Positions 29,485 to 42,000 of a stretch of DNA of 64,000 nucleotides are shown here, in pieces. Location of the stretch: positions 37,761,855 through 37,825,854 of the forward strand of contig NC_054867.1 in assembly GCF_018320785.1 (NCBI RefSeq). Reading direction: 5' to 3'. The position numbers and the translations under genes are program-made. Each line of letters opens with the position of its first letter. The stretch's first letter is position 1. The notes below the pieces were generated by a model. That model searched no databases. It was given only the letters and a program-made list of their open reading frames with translations, and was not told the DNA's origin. The stretch is from Cheilinus undulatus (lineage: Eukaryota; Chordata; Actinopteri; Labriformes; Labridae).

Positions 29485-30080
29485 GAGTGGCTGTCATGTT
29501 TGTCTTCTTCTCTCTTCTTCTTGGCAGATCAGCAATCCATCTGCATCCATCTTTTCACAGATGTATCTGGCTGTATCTAGGTGTTCTCAGGCATGGATTG
29601 CCAACAGGGGGAGAGGGGAGGAGGGCAATCAAGTTTAAGCATAATACAAAACAATCATGCTTAATGTGAAAACACCTGTAGGTTATATGTGTACTTTAGC
29701 ATGGTCTGCAGAAGTGAATGCAACTGTGCTCAAGTATGAGATACTCGTGAGGGTGGAGAGTTGTAGAGGCAGTCCTAAATGTCTCCCATCCTCTGAGCTG
29801 CTAAATGTGGAAGTAGGAAAATGGTCATTGCTTGCATCTCAAAAATACTCTACACTGAGCATAAACTGATGTCATGTTGGTGACGCGAGTGGTTGCCATG
29901 GTGTCTTTTCTTCTTTCTTCTTGGTGGATTTGCAAACCAACTACATGCATACCATGGCCTACTGTATCAGACTACATGCTAGTGTAACACTTGTGTGCTC
30001 GAGTACAGAAGGATGGTACTTACATCAAAGCAGACCAGCAGGGGAAGAGGGGGGCAACCAAGTTTTAGCAATTTAGCGAC
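29485..30080 (+). repeat. Two direct copies of a ~170-bp repeat, 400 bp apart
   Basis: Copy 1 at about 29490-29650 and copy 2 at about 29890-30080 share a T/C tract (cttcttctttcttcttgg type), a following CA-rich block, and ACCAGCAGGGG/GCCAACAGGGGG followed by gggcaaycaagttt. Diverged; origin unknown. Confidence 0.5.
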
Positions 30081-30956
30081 ATCATATTTGCCATGTACAG
30101 CTGCCACAATTTAAAGTGGCAGAGAGAAACAAAAAAGAACAAAGTAAAGTTGCATCTGAAGGGAAGCCCAAAGTGGATGTGCACCCACAAATTCTGTTAA
30201 CACTTAAATTGTAACAATATCTGGTGGTTTTCTTGATATCCTAAAATAAAATTGCAGTTTTTCCTGTGTTTAGTTAATCTTATTTATTTTTCTTCAATAT
30301 TCTCTTGACTCAGTTATCTCTTGTCCTTGGATGAACTACTACAATTGACATTTTCTCACAAGCAGCTACTTTATGGAAATGTGTGACCTTACAAATGTCA
30401 TGATTGCCTTGTGTACCTCTGCTACTTTTGTAAAAACATGCCAAAGCTTCATCTTGACATTTTCAAACTCACACTTTAACCATTTTCCTTTGATAATGAG
30501 CAACTTGGGGTTGTTTTCTTGAGAAATAAACACATTTTTATCATTATCCTGAGATAACTGTGCTCATATTTCTGTGACAATAAAATATCTTCAGATGTTT
30601 TCTGAAGATCTTAGCTTAGTTTTCATGATCCAAGGATAGACATCACAAAGCTGGTTTTCTCATTATGACAAGATTCATTTTTGAATGAGTAGACAAATGA
30701 AAACAGTGGGCTGGCCACTGTGACAGGCCAAATTATATGCCATACTACCAGCTAGACCAGTTTCAATCAGGGTAGACCTAATATGAGTTTAAAAATACTT
30801 TATTTTACAAGTGTGGAAATATTTGAAAATATGAAATGGCTTTGGCAGATGGGCTCCGTCGTGATGTCTTTATGAACTTAAAGGGGTAGTGAGGCCTACA
30901 GGAGAATTGGATACCTCCCTGTGAAGTCTAGACACTGGTGGTGGGGATGGAAGGAA

Positions 30957-31270
30957 AAGGATAAGAGAAGGATAAGACTTCTAAGGAGTATGAAAGAAGC
31001 AATGAAGGGACAAATGATGGCACAAGGCAGCTGGACGTGGACACCAATGCAATGTAATGAAGATGGCTGGGGTGGAGGAAGGTTGCAGGGTCACACTGAA
31101 ACAACAGACTGTGAAGGAGAAGGATAAGAGAAGGAATGGACTTTTGAGGCGCTTGCAATTAGTGATGAAGGGATGCAGGATGGCACAAAGCAGCTGGATG
31201 TGGACACAATGTAAAGTAATGGAGGTGGCTGGGGTGGAGGAGGGTTGCAAGGTCACACTGAAACAACAGG
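30957..31270 (+). repeat. Tandem duplication, period 163 bp
   Basis: aaggataagagaagg at 30957 recurs at 31120, and the following blocks (cagctggaygtggacac, ggctggggtggagga, ggtcacactgaaacaacag) recur in the same order. Two complete copies, mostly conserved. Short open frames across it are a by-product of the purine-rich sequence. Confidence 0.85.
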
Positions 31271-31279
31271 AATAACAGG

Positions 31280-33455
31280 AAAACTGTTTAAATGTATGTT
31301 GCATGTCCACCTAGGGCTTCCTTACACTTTCAATGCTTTGTTTCCATATTCCAGGCTTAGTTTAGAGGTCAATTAAAAAGAGACATCATCTTTGTCTGTG
31401 TAAAGTCCTTAAAAGACACAAATACATCTTATGACAAGTTTTAAAAGTGGAGGGATTTGAAAATGTCAACATGCAGATAAAGCCTTGACAAGCTCAGGTT
31501 TGACACAAGAAAACCTTGAGATTTCTGGAGGTCACAAATTTCCATATAAATAGTAAGACCACAAACAAAAAACACTGAACGTGGAAAATCTTATTCATAG
31601 AGGTTCAGTTCCTAGGACAAGTGTCCTCTTCTGTCTATGCTTTGCTCCATAAGAAATGAGAATATGTACAGAAGATCCCTCGGGGGGTAAATGATGGGTC
31701 TGACAGCCATGATGGCACCTCGTCTCCCTCCCTAAGTCTGCTTCACCAGCCTGTCCTGCCAAATCTCAAAGACATTTCTACTTCTGACAGATTAAATACA
31801 GAATCCTCCAAGTATTGTTTTTCTTTTTCCAATTACAGCTCAAATGTTGCCAATGTTTGCCCTTGACGATTGTCTTTGTTGCCAAAGAAGACAGGGCTGA
31901 AAACATGAGTTTTGTTTTTCTCAGATTAAAAAAATGGAACAAAAGAGTTGCATTATAAGAATCAGAAAGCATTCGGAAAAAGCTGAACATGTTTGTCTGT
32001 TTACTCCCAGCTTTGGGACATAAAGATGTTTCATTTTTAGCAAGAAGAACTTAAAAAGGAAAGTCGTACAGGGAGGTGGTTATGTAAAGTCCATTTGGGA
32101 TGATCTTAGAGGGAGTGTTTCTCAAACATGTTCAGGCCTGGTAGCAGTCTGAAGATGTTGACAATGTGAACTCTTGTGGAAAACCTGCAGTTTGGGCATC
32201 ATCTGTGTGGTTTGTCTGCAATCCTCCGAGGGGGAAAAAACTGAATAAACCGCACACAAATTTGTCACCCAATAGAGACAGTTGAAAATATCTGACAGCC
32301 GATGGCAGAAATCTACTCCTGAGTGCACAAAGTTATGGTTTTGTCTACTTTCTGTGTCGTGAGGAGAGAAAGAGGAGGACAGAAGACACAAAATACATGT
32401 TGTGACTGCAAGTCGAGCTCGTCTGATGGAGCAGGACGGAGAGGGAGATATGAGAGCAGCGGCGCATTTCTTGTAACCAGCCTGTCGGTCTCCTGGGATT
32501 GAATCCGCTAACAACAGGTCAGGATGGGGGCAGGTGTTCTGCTTGGGCTCTCAGTGGCCTTTTTTTTTCCAAAGCAAAGCCAACTGGGACCTGCCAGCAC
32601 TGGAAAAAAAAAATGCTTACGACTAAGGACCAGCACAACAGTTTAGGTTTGTTGCTGTGTTGTTAGAAAACCATCCCTGCTGACAAAACAAAGTATTAAA
32701 GAAACGTTGCTTTGTGGGTAATTTATGTGACAGGAAAGGACTCAGCACTGGAAGGTTTGTCTGCCTCTGTAGAAGGGGGGGAAACCAGAGCATAAAAGGG
32801 GCTAAGATAAATAAAAAATACACAAAAAGCAAGAAAAGTCTTGTGAGGACACTGAATTTTAAAATAGTCTCAGACCATCTCCGAATTTCCTGTTCTCAGC
32901 AATCAGCCAAGTGCACTTGACAGTGAATAAGCCTGAGATTGTGCATACTAGAGTAAAGAGGAGGCTGGAAACTCAAATCAATACACATTAGGCTACAAGT
33001 CTGTTTTTTTCACCTCTGTTGTGTTCCTCTTAGACGTGTGTGCAGTTACAGAGCTGCGGTAAAAACACACCTTTGTCGTCCCCTGCCTCTGTCAGTGAGG
33101 TGTAATGTGGGAAATCATCAGCAGCTTCCTAAACAACACAGCAGTGTTTGGCAGGGATCACACAGAGGAACGTGTGACTGTAAAAGGCTGTCCCAAATGT
33201 GAATAGATTGGATTGAGACCTTGGCTCACATCCAGTACAATAGAGAGCAGGCTAATAACACTAAAATCTGGTTGTTTGTGTGTCACCAAGATGCCATAGA
33301 AAATAAGATGCAAGAAGGAGAGGATCTTTGAGAAGCCATTAAAAATAGCCGCTGTATACACAGCTGAAAGGGAAGCAATAACTCAGCAACTGAAACTTGA
33401 GTCTAAATATAGATTAGTGGATAGATTATGAGCTGATTTATTAAAGGCATGTAAA
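31280..33455. other. Intergenic, no feature recognised
   Basis: No coding, RNA gene or repeat termini seen. Confidence 0.4.
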
Positions 33456-33459
33456 AGGA

Positions 33460-34262
33460 CCCTAAACACCCAGCAAAGTGAACAAATTTCCTGTTGTTTC
33501 AGTTCTAATTTTATGCACACAATCTAATTTTCTTGTGGGATTTTTTTCTGTTTCTGTGGGAATTTTTGCCTATTCATTCTGTTGTGCATTTATAAGGTCA
33601 GGCACTGATGTTGAGCAAGAAGGCCAGCCTCGCAATCTCCTGGATGCAGTTCATCCCAAAGGTGCTTGATAAGGTTGAGGGCAGGGCTCTATGTGGGCCA
33701 GTTAAGTTTTTTGACACCAAAGTCATTAAACCATGTCTTTATAGTCCTTGCTTTGTGCACTGGAGCACAGGCATGTTTGAAAAGGACCTTCCCCAAACTG
33801 TTACCACAGAGTTGGAAGCATAGCATTTTCCAAAATGTCTTGGTATGCTTAAGCATTAAGGCTACCCTTCATTGGAGAGAAGGGGCCTAGTCCAAACCCT
33901 GAAAAACAGCCTCATACCATTTTCCCTCTTCCACTAAACTTCACTTTTGGCACAATGCAGTCAGGAAGGCAACGTTCTCCTTGCATCTCCTAAACCAAGA
34001 CTCCCCCATCTCACTGCCAACAGAGAAGCATGATTCATCACTCCAAGGAACACATTTCCACTGCTCCTACTACCAATACACGGTCGTCCACTTCATGGCT
34101 GAGTTGCTGTTGTTCCTAAATGCTTCCACTTTCTAATGTCACTTACAGTTGACTGTAGAATATCCAGCAGGGATGAAATTTCACAAACAGTATTAGTGCA
34201 AAGGTGGCATCCATCACAGTACCACACTTGAAGTCACTGAGCTCTGAGTGGAACATCTGAGT
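33460..34262 (-). pseudogene. Dead Tc1-family transposase (C-terminal half)
   Basis: Read on the minus strand with stops and shifts, it shows WSDESCFSVG, then APVHKARTIKTWFNDFG, KLNWP, SPALNLIKHLWDEL, the order of the Tc1/DDE_3 transposase catalytic core. The expected D of the DNAPVH block is not preserved. The end 34090-34262 matches 55035-55190, part of another copy. Several in-frame stops; not functional. Confidence 0.8.
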
Positions 34263-34349
34263 GTGAGAGCCTTTGGCTACATTTGCTATGTTAGCTACAT
34301 AGCTCAATTAAATTGCTAAGTAAGATTTAGAAAACATAGATCAAGCTAA

Positions 34350-34695
34350 CTTAGCTACATAGATAATATGGATATGTAGCTTACATAGCTGGTTTGTGAG
34401 CTTAGCTTCAGCTATGTTAACTATGTAGCTACATTATGCAGCTATGCAGCTAACAGAGCTATGTAAGCTACACTTGCTGTGTTAAAATGTTTTTTTTAAT
34501 CAGGTTTTGCAGGTCAGGTTTTTAACTTTTAACATTTGGTATTCTAAATCTTACCTTAACCCTAAATGGAAGTTTAATCTGATTTTATTTTGAAATTTTA
34601 GCGTGTATTTCCGTTGTGAGATATACAGCGTCTCAAATGAACAGTCTGTGAGAGTGGCTGCAGAGATTAACAGTCTGCCACCAGGCTGTCTTGTA
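34350..34695 (+). repeat. AGCTA-rich interspersed repeat, copy 1
   Basis: An AGCTAC/TAGCT-rich head is followed by a unique-looking tail (gagatatacagcgtctca ... ggctgtcttg). The same order occurs at 47310-47622. Confidence 0.7.
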
Positions 34696-35518
34696 AATTT
34701 CTAGACTTAAAGGGAGCAAAATGATCAGTATTCCTGGAAAGGATCCATTCATTGCACAAAAGTGTCTCTTTTCAATTAAAAGCGAAAAAAAGAAAGGAGA
34801 AAAGTGACAAAGAAGATAGCTAAAAGGATGTCTTCCCTGAAGAATGAACAGACCGCACCACTTAACACGACACAAGATAGATGAGGTAGAAGAAAAGTAG
34901 AGCAACAGTAACAGCTGTAATAAACAACATGTGAATTATTTGCTTGCTGCTGCAACGTCTGATGGAAATAAAATGCACACGTGAGATTACCGAACAATAG
35001 TGCAATATGTTGTACAGGTTAGAAGAAGGGCAGGCCTGTGCAGGATGCAATAAGTGAGGAGTAAAGCAGAAAATCTGGAGTATTGATGAGAACATTCACA
35101 TGGCACATCCCTCCAGACTTTTATTATGGGGAAATTGAGTGTGTCTCATCACACTGTTGGTACACACCTTACACACCTTATCAGGAGTAGGGCTGCCAAA
35201 AGGAGCAGCTCTTTGGTCAGTTTAATTCCCCAGAGGCCCCATTATTGATGCTTTGATGTGGGAGCCAGATGAAGAAGTGTGTGCATCTCTTTGTAATGAA
35301 ACAGTTAATGTCAGCATGCTGGAAATGAAAGGATGAGCCAGTGACCAGGTGTCCATACAAGCCAACCCCTTTGAAAGGTAACGGCTTTGAGGATGGTGGA
35401 GCTGCTTAGTAAGACCGAATTATTTTCCCTGACAGTGAAAAAGGGCCGATACATGCAGAATGCTGGATTTAGGCTCATACAAAAATGTAAAAGACCAGAG
35501 TGTATTCCAAATTGTTGT
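34696..35518. other. Intergenic, no feature recognised
   Basis: Nothing supported. 35190-35420 is complex, non-repetitive sequence. Confidence 0.35.
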
Positions 35519-35524
35519 TTTATT
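35519..35524 (-). terminator. myg1: Poly(A) signal AATAAA of myg1
   Basis: Canonical hexamer on the minus strand, about 300 nt after the myg1 stop codon, with T/G-rich sequence downstream. Confidence 0.65.
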
Positions 35525-35824
35525 TCATAAGAACCAAATCAGAGCAGCATTTACATGAACAGGCAGAGAAGAGAAGAATAACAAAAGTTGACATTATGAT
35601 TCAGAGAGAGCTTGTGTTGGAATATGGGTATTTAGGGAACTGGTCCAAGGTTATTTGGCTGCCATTAGCATCCTAAACCTGGCACGGCAGAACAAAACAA
35701 CATTAGCCCTGACTGGGATCAACAAGCTCCAAGCTAGAAAAACACTAACACAATAATCCTCCTCTCTAAAGACCGACCCGAGAACAAAATGTGCCGTTGG
35801 CCGTCCTCGCCTCTTTCTGTGTTT

Positions 35825-36014
35825 TCAGCTGCTTCCGTTGGCGGGGGACTGGGCGGCGGCCTGCAGGGTCCTCCGGGCCATCTCCAGGGCTCCTTCCTGC
35901 GTCTTGTTCCCGCCAATAAAGCCCGAGGCGTGGACGAAGATGCAGTCCTTAATCCCGCTGAGCTCTGACAGGGCCTGATCGCGAATGCCACGCCACTCCT
36001 CGAGCAGGGACAGC
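35825..36014 (-). CDS. myg1: myg1 last exon with stop, 190 nt
   Basis: Acceptor cctgtcccag. Completes the split arginine codon, then 62 residues (LSLLEEWRGIRDQ ... CIFVHASGFIGGNKTQEG ... NGSS) and TGA at 35827-35825. Confidence 0.94.
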
Positions 36015-39000
36015 CTGGGACAGGAAGACAGAAGGGTTACAGATGGACGCTATGTGGTCAGCTGCTCATTTCCTGCTGACACAATACTCGGGCAAAGCAT
36101 GGTCTGCTCTGCATGTCTGCACAACCAGAAAACAGCTAATTATAGAACTAGATCTGAGCTGTTTTCACATGAACAGGTTTTGGAATCTTGTGTCCTTTAC
36201 AGCATGAAGATCTACATATTGGACAAACGTTGTGGAAAAACAGCACAGAAATACAAAATCGAAGATTTCTGGCACTATGATGACAGTTTTTACTGTTTTT
36301 CACTTAATTTAAGATCAGAGAAGAACATACTAGTAAGTTATGATCATCATCATCATCAAACCAACTGCATGATATAAAGGAAAGGGCCCACTGGCTCAAG
36401 GAGAATTTTCCTCAGTGTTATGATCATTTTGCCTTAATGCACTGTGTAAAACACAAGAAGCAGAACGTGTGATTTTAAAATCTATTCAGTTGAATACAGC
36501 ACAAAGACAAGATCCTTTGAGTTCAAACTGATAAAATCTAGATTTTTTCCAAATACTCACAGATTCTGATGACTGCAATGTGTTCCAACAAAGTTGAGAC
36601 ATACAGCATGTACACCACTGTGCTATATCACCTTTCCTTTTGCAAAACTGTAAGTGACCGGAGACTGAAGACACTAATAGTTGAAAGATGTGCAAGTCAC
36701 CAGTGCCAAAGCACTAATACACCCTCACATAGTGCTGTGCGATATGGCCAAAAGTTTATATCAGTGTTTCCCATACATTCATTTATTTGTGGTGGACCAC
36801 CACAAATAAATTAGGCCCACCACAAATAGATTCTGGCGCTACCTGTTTGCCCTCACTCTGTGAATGTAGCATATCATTAAAATGACTATATTGCGAATAA
36901 CCGAGGATAAATTATATGGAAGTTTTGAGACGCCAGGGTGCATTTCTAACTGGAGTTTTGCTTCTCCCATTGTCGCTGAATGCATCTCTGACAGCAGAGA
37001 GCTGTCTTTTTCTCCTCCGCCCATCTAGAAACCTCCTGCACATGCGGCCAGGTTTTTTTTATATCAGCGGCGAGAGAAGCAAGGGCGATTGAAGGTAAAC
37101 AGAGCAGCACTGCGAGCTAGTTTGATGCCTTTTAAGATGGACAACGAAAAACAGCGCTGTATCTGCAGCAATGAGCAGTCGTTCAACTTCGAAAAGGAAG
37201 AGGTCAAACTCACGCGGTGTTCGTTAAAATACGCCGCAAGATGACTCCAAGATAACTGCGGCAGCACGCTGCTAAAGACATGGGCTCAGCTGAAAAGCCA
37301 AGGTTTAAAAATCTCATAAAGACACTTAACCCAGAATACGTGATTTGCCTGGGTGCGAGCATTTTGCTGAGAACTCCCTGCCAGAGTCGTACACATCAGA
37401 GAGAAGACGGCCCAGCAGCGGACAAATGTGATCCACTTCTCCACAACAATGGAGACTTATCTCAGCCTAACAGTTCAAAACACTGACAAGTAGTTAAAAT
37501 GTTCCCGCCTCCAGACAAGCTTTTTCCCCCCATGATCACACAGGAGAGGTTCTTGAATAAGGTCTAAAGATGCTCTCATGCCATGAACTTGTCAGAAACT
37601 GGTCCAGTGTTCATCAACACAGATGTGATCACAGCTGTGCCTGAATGGTGGACTAGACTGCAGGGTTTTGGCCTCTGGCTGCATGCAGGATTGGTGAGTT
37701 TTGTGAAGGTTTGCTTCACCGTTAATGACGAAAATAATTATTTTATAATCAGCAATAGTAAACATAACACAGAAAACATTTCAGGACTGGCCATACACTA
37801 TAAAAGACCAAGTATTTCATGATTTATGTATTTTTGATTTAATAGCAAAAGATTGAGTAAAGTCCATTTCAAAATAAAACTGCTAAATTTGACATTATAT
37901 TGATTTTTACTTTCTGCATACAATTTTATTAAAAAATCCAACAGAACAGTCTATTTTAATCACCAAACTAGTGTCATTTGGGGCCGAATTAAATACAGCT
38001 ACTTAGAGGGCACTTCAAAATATTGTGATACATATCGTGTATCAGGATATAGCAAAAATATATCGGGATATCAATTTTAGGCCATATATATACATATATA
38101 TATATACATATATATATATATGTATATATATGTATATATATATACATATATATATATATATGTTTTTTTTTTTTTTTTTTAGGAAGCCCCGTAAAAGAAA
38201 ATGCCTTGAGAAAGGGTGCAAACTCTGCAAGAACAAAATTTAACAAAATTGTTACTCCTTTTGATTTAAGTTACCTACTTTACTTATTCAACCTAAGTTC
38301 TTATTTATTTATTTTTATTTCTTTCTTTAAATAAGCTATTGTATTTTTTATTTAAATGTATTTGTTAAGTTTATATGGTGTTTGTTTACATTTGACATTA
38401 AATGAAAGTTTTATTTTCAAATCCAAAACAAACTCCATGTTTCTTTTTTTTTTTTTTTGCATGCGAAACTCACCAACTGATGGCAAAAACCTTGCAGTCT
38501 AGTCCACCATTCAGGCTCACAGCTTTGATTACATTAGCCTGTTATCTGTGCTGATGAACGCTGGACCAGTTTCTGACAAGTTCATAACATGAAAGTGTCT
38601 TTAGACAACTGAGCCTCTCAGGAGTGCTCCTTTTATACCCAATCATGGTGCGTACACCTGTTACCATTTAACCTACCTACGAGGTGTTTTTGAGCATTCA
38701 ATGACTTTCCAAGTCTCCTCTTGCTCCTGGCTCAACTTTTTTGGAACATGTTGCTGGCACAAAATTCAGAATGTGTGAACATTTCAAAAAGCCCAGTCAA
38801 GTTTTTCAGTTTGAACTTTAGTTATCTTGTCTTTGTGCTGTATTCAACTGAATATAGGTTGTAATCACAGTTTTCTGTTTTATTCACATTTAAACAATGT
38901 CCTGACCTTTTTGGAATTCAGGTCTGTGTGGAGGCGTGCAGGAAAACGTCCAGATTAAGTTAGGGTGAAATGTTGCACTCACAGATGAGATTTTGGAGAC

Positions 39001-42000
39001 ATTTTCAGGAGTTTTGTACATGTGTGAGAACAACACAGAAGACAAAAACAAATCATCATTTTTCTGTCTGTACCACTCAGTCTGATGGCCTTTAAGGCAC
39101 ACGTAGGCATAATTATTGGACTTCAAAGGCTTAACTAAACCTGCTTTCGTCATACTTGTGTGATTTTATTCTACTGAAAAGTGCTGGAAGCTACAGTTAT
39201 CACTCTGTGACTCAGTCACAAGACTTACTTTGGCTATCTGTCCCCAAAGTGTGTCATGAAATGAAGTTCTAGGTATGCTGTTCCTGCAGCCTGGATTCTG
39301 CTACAGCTGGATTTGTGACTTAGGGTGCTGGTCTCTTTAAATCTTTTTAGATGTAGATTAAAGACACTGGAGGAGGATGCATCCGGTTAAAGCTGCTTTG
39401 ATTGGTGACTTTTTGCTCTGTTTTAGGTCTGCGACCTGTTTCAGCTAGGACACTCTTGTAACAAGCATCCCTTAGGTTGACCTAAAGACAGTAAAATATT
39501 GACCATTTATAATTTAATTATGTTTGCTCTTTCCTATTATGTGGAAAATGAAGCTGTTTGTTTGTTTGTAACGTATGCATGACTTAAGAGAAGTTACAAT
39601 TTTGTTGTACAGCTGTACATGATAATAAAGGCATTCTGGGTACTTTTCCATTCAGCATTTTGAGATTTGAGAGTAATGATATCCTTTCCAGCTTTGCACA
39701 GACCCAGTTGCTCTCACCTTTTCAGATTTCCTGACCTGAAGCATCCAATGTAATCTCCTGTGGTCAGAGATAAACTGAAGGAACCCTCACGCACGTAGAA
39801 GCACTATAATCAGTCCCTGCAAATAGACCAATAACTGCCCCCCATTCTTCTTCTCCAGTAATGTGGAAAATCACAGACTGTCAGGGCACCCATAGGACAG
39901 AGACGGAGTCAATCGTAAAGGCGCAGGCAATCGTACAAAGTGGAGCAAAGACTGTCACTGCAAGCGTTTTACGAGCTGACCTCGACACAGTGTTGTGTCA
40001 GATGAAATGTTCGGAGGCTGAAAATTCATAAAATGTAGAGCAGCTCATTTACCACCTGCTGCATAGGAGATACACCTCTGTCTGCAACTTGGCACATCAT
40101 TTAAAACACATTTACAGCTCTCTTTAGTGTGTATGTGTCTTATCAAGACGGGGCTATTATGTCCTTCATCTCATGACGTTGTTTGTGCTCAAGTATTGAT
40201 ATTTCTAGCTTCATTCTGGTCTGATTTAATTCTCATTCATCACTTCATTGCTCACTTCTCGCCACTCTGCTGCCTCTGAAATAGATTTTAAACGCTTTTG
40301 AAACAAGCAAATTCAGTTAAAAGCTTCAGATTTTATCCAAAATGAAAAAAATCATGCCAATCCCTGGCTTTCTTCCTTTGTGTCACACGCTTGATGAATT
40401 ATAGAACTGCACATCCTGGCTTGTCAGAAATAAAGTGACACGCCTGTTGAAAATGAGTAAAGTGTTTTCTCTTGTTTCTTCTCTTTGTAGTCCCGCTGTT
40501 CTGCTCTCCTTTGAATATTTAATCACATCGTGCTGTATAATATTCTTTAATGCTGTATTAGCTTCAAATCGAGACAAATCATGAGCATTTAAGTGAATGT
40601 CAGGGCGTCACACGAGGGGACATGTGCACTGAAACGTGTACATTTTTGCCCCTCAGACTCTTCTCTCCCTATCATTATCTCCAGTCTACAAGATCTCCTC
40701 CTTATTAAGACTGCCGCTGGAGAACCTGGGGAGGAAAGCAGGGCAAACTCCTAATCCCTGTTAAATGAATCAACCGATCGATCGCTCCACAGTATGGCTG
40801 GAAAACGAGCTCAAGAGGAAAGGTCAACAGGGCTGGTAATGAGGGAGAGAGTGGGAGGGGGATGACTGTTGTTATGACAGGCCAGGAAGCTCCTGACTGT
40901 CGAGATGACCGCTCTAAAAATAAAACCACAATTAGTGAATTAATTCCACAAGACATTTTCTATACATAACAAGGCAGACACTGGAAATTAGTGCGTAATT
41001 AGAAAAATATACTCTATCAGTCACGATGAGCCTTACTGAAGACAGAGTGTAATTAAAGCAGAAAATATCATGCATGCATGTGTTTACAAGGACTGTATGG
41101 AGCCAATGAATAATTTTCTTCTGTAAGATGACAAACAGATGGTTGGATATTTTAGGAAAGCACAATGAATTGTCAGCAGGAAATGAGTATATGAAATAAA
41201 TCCACCAAAAAAAAAAAAAAAGAGCCATCAGCTAACCTCAATTTGATTGGGGTTAAATTAGAAAGGAAAAAAGGCCTTGTTAAGTGCCTATAGGAAATGT
41301 TTTACCCAATCATGGTCGATATAATATGGCTTTTTTTTTTTTTTTTTAACATAAAAACACTCTTTAATGCCAAAGTGAAAACAGATTTCTACATGATGTC
41401 AATTAAATATAAACATGTAATGTAAAATAAGTGACTGCATAAATCCCCCCCCTCCCCCTAAAGGCAGTGTTTAGTAGATGCACCTTTGGTTGCGATCACA
41501 GCACTGAGTCAGTGTGGATAGGTCTCAATCAGGATTGCATATTTGGGCACTGCAATTTTACACCATTCTCCTTTTCAAATAAGACTATCCTCCAGGATTT
41601 GTTGATGATTTAACTGAACTCCAAGGAATGTTCAGTGCCTTGGAATTTTTTTGTATCCATCCCCTGACTTATACATTTCAGTAACTTTTTCTCTGAGTTG
41701 CTTGGAGCGTTCCTTTGTCTTCATGGTGTAATGGTAGCCAAGTATAATGATAAACCAGTGACTGGACCTGCCAGACACAGGTGTCTCTATACTACAGTCA
41801 CTTGAGACACATTCACTGCACTCAGGTGACACCCATTTCATTAATTGTGGCACTGCTAGTGCCAATTGGCTGGACCTCTGTTGAATTAGGTCAGTCACTT
41901 TAAAGGGGGTGAATATTTATGCAATCACTTATTTTACCTCACATATTTTTGTTTAACTGGCATTACTTAGTAGAAATCAGTTTCAATTTTTCTATGTCAA

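Larger units (their letters stand above)
36483..38920. mobile_element. Fold-back structure with two pairs of inverted arms
   Basis: Outer arms: 36483-36513 and 38824-38854 are perfect inverted copies (31 bp), and the similarity continues weakly inward to about 36600 and 38715. Inner arms: 37562-37700 and 38464-38606 are inverted copies at roughly 75-80%. The left arm is split by about 950 bp (36600-37560) with hAT-like sequence. The loop is about 760 bp and includes a (TA)n tract. The right edge (ttttggaattcagg, about 38920) looks like a transposon end known from teleosts. Confidence 0.7.

Noticed and set aside
37064..37486. A gene on either strand around 37.1-37.5 kb
   Set aside because: Frames are short and broken, and the only similarity is to a hAT/ZBED transposase block, so it is treated as a relic.
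38025..38246. YIYIY-rich open frames on both strands
   Set aside because: Products of a (TA)n microsatellite.
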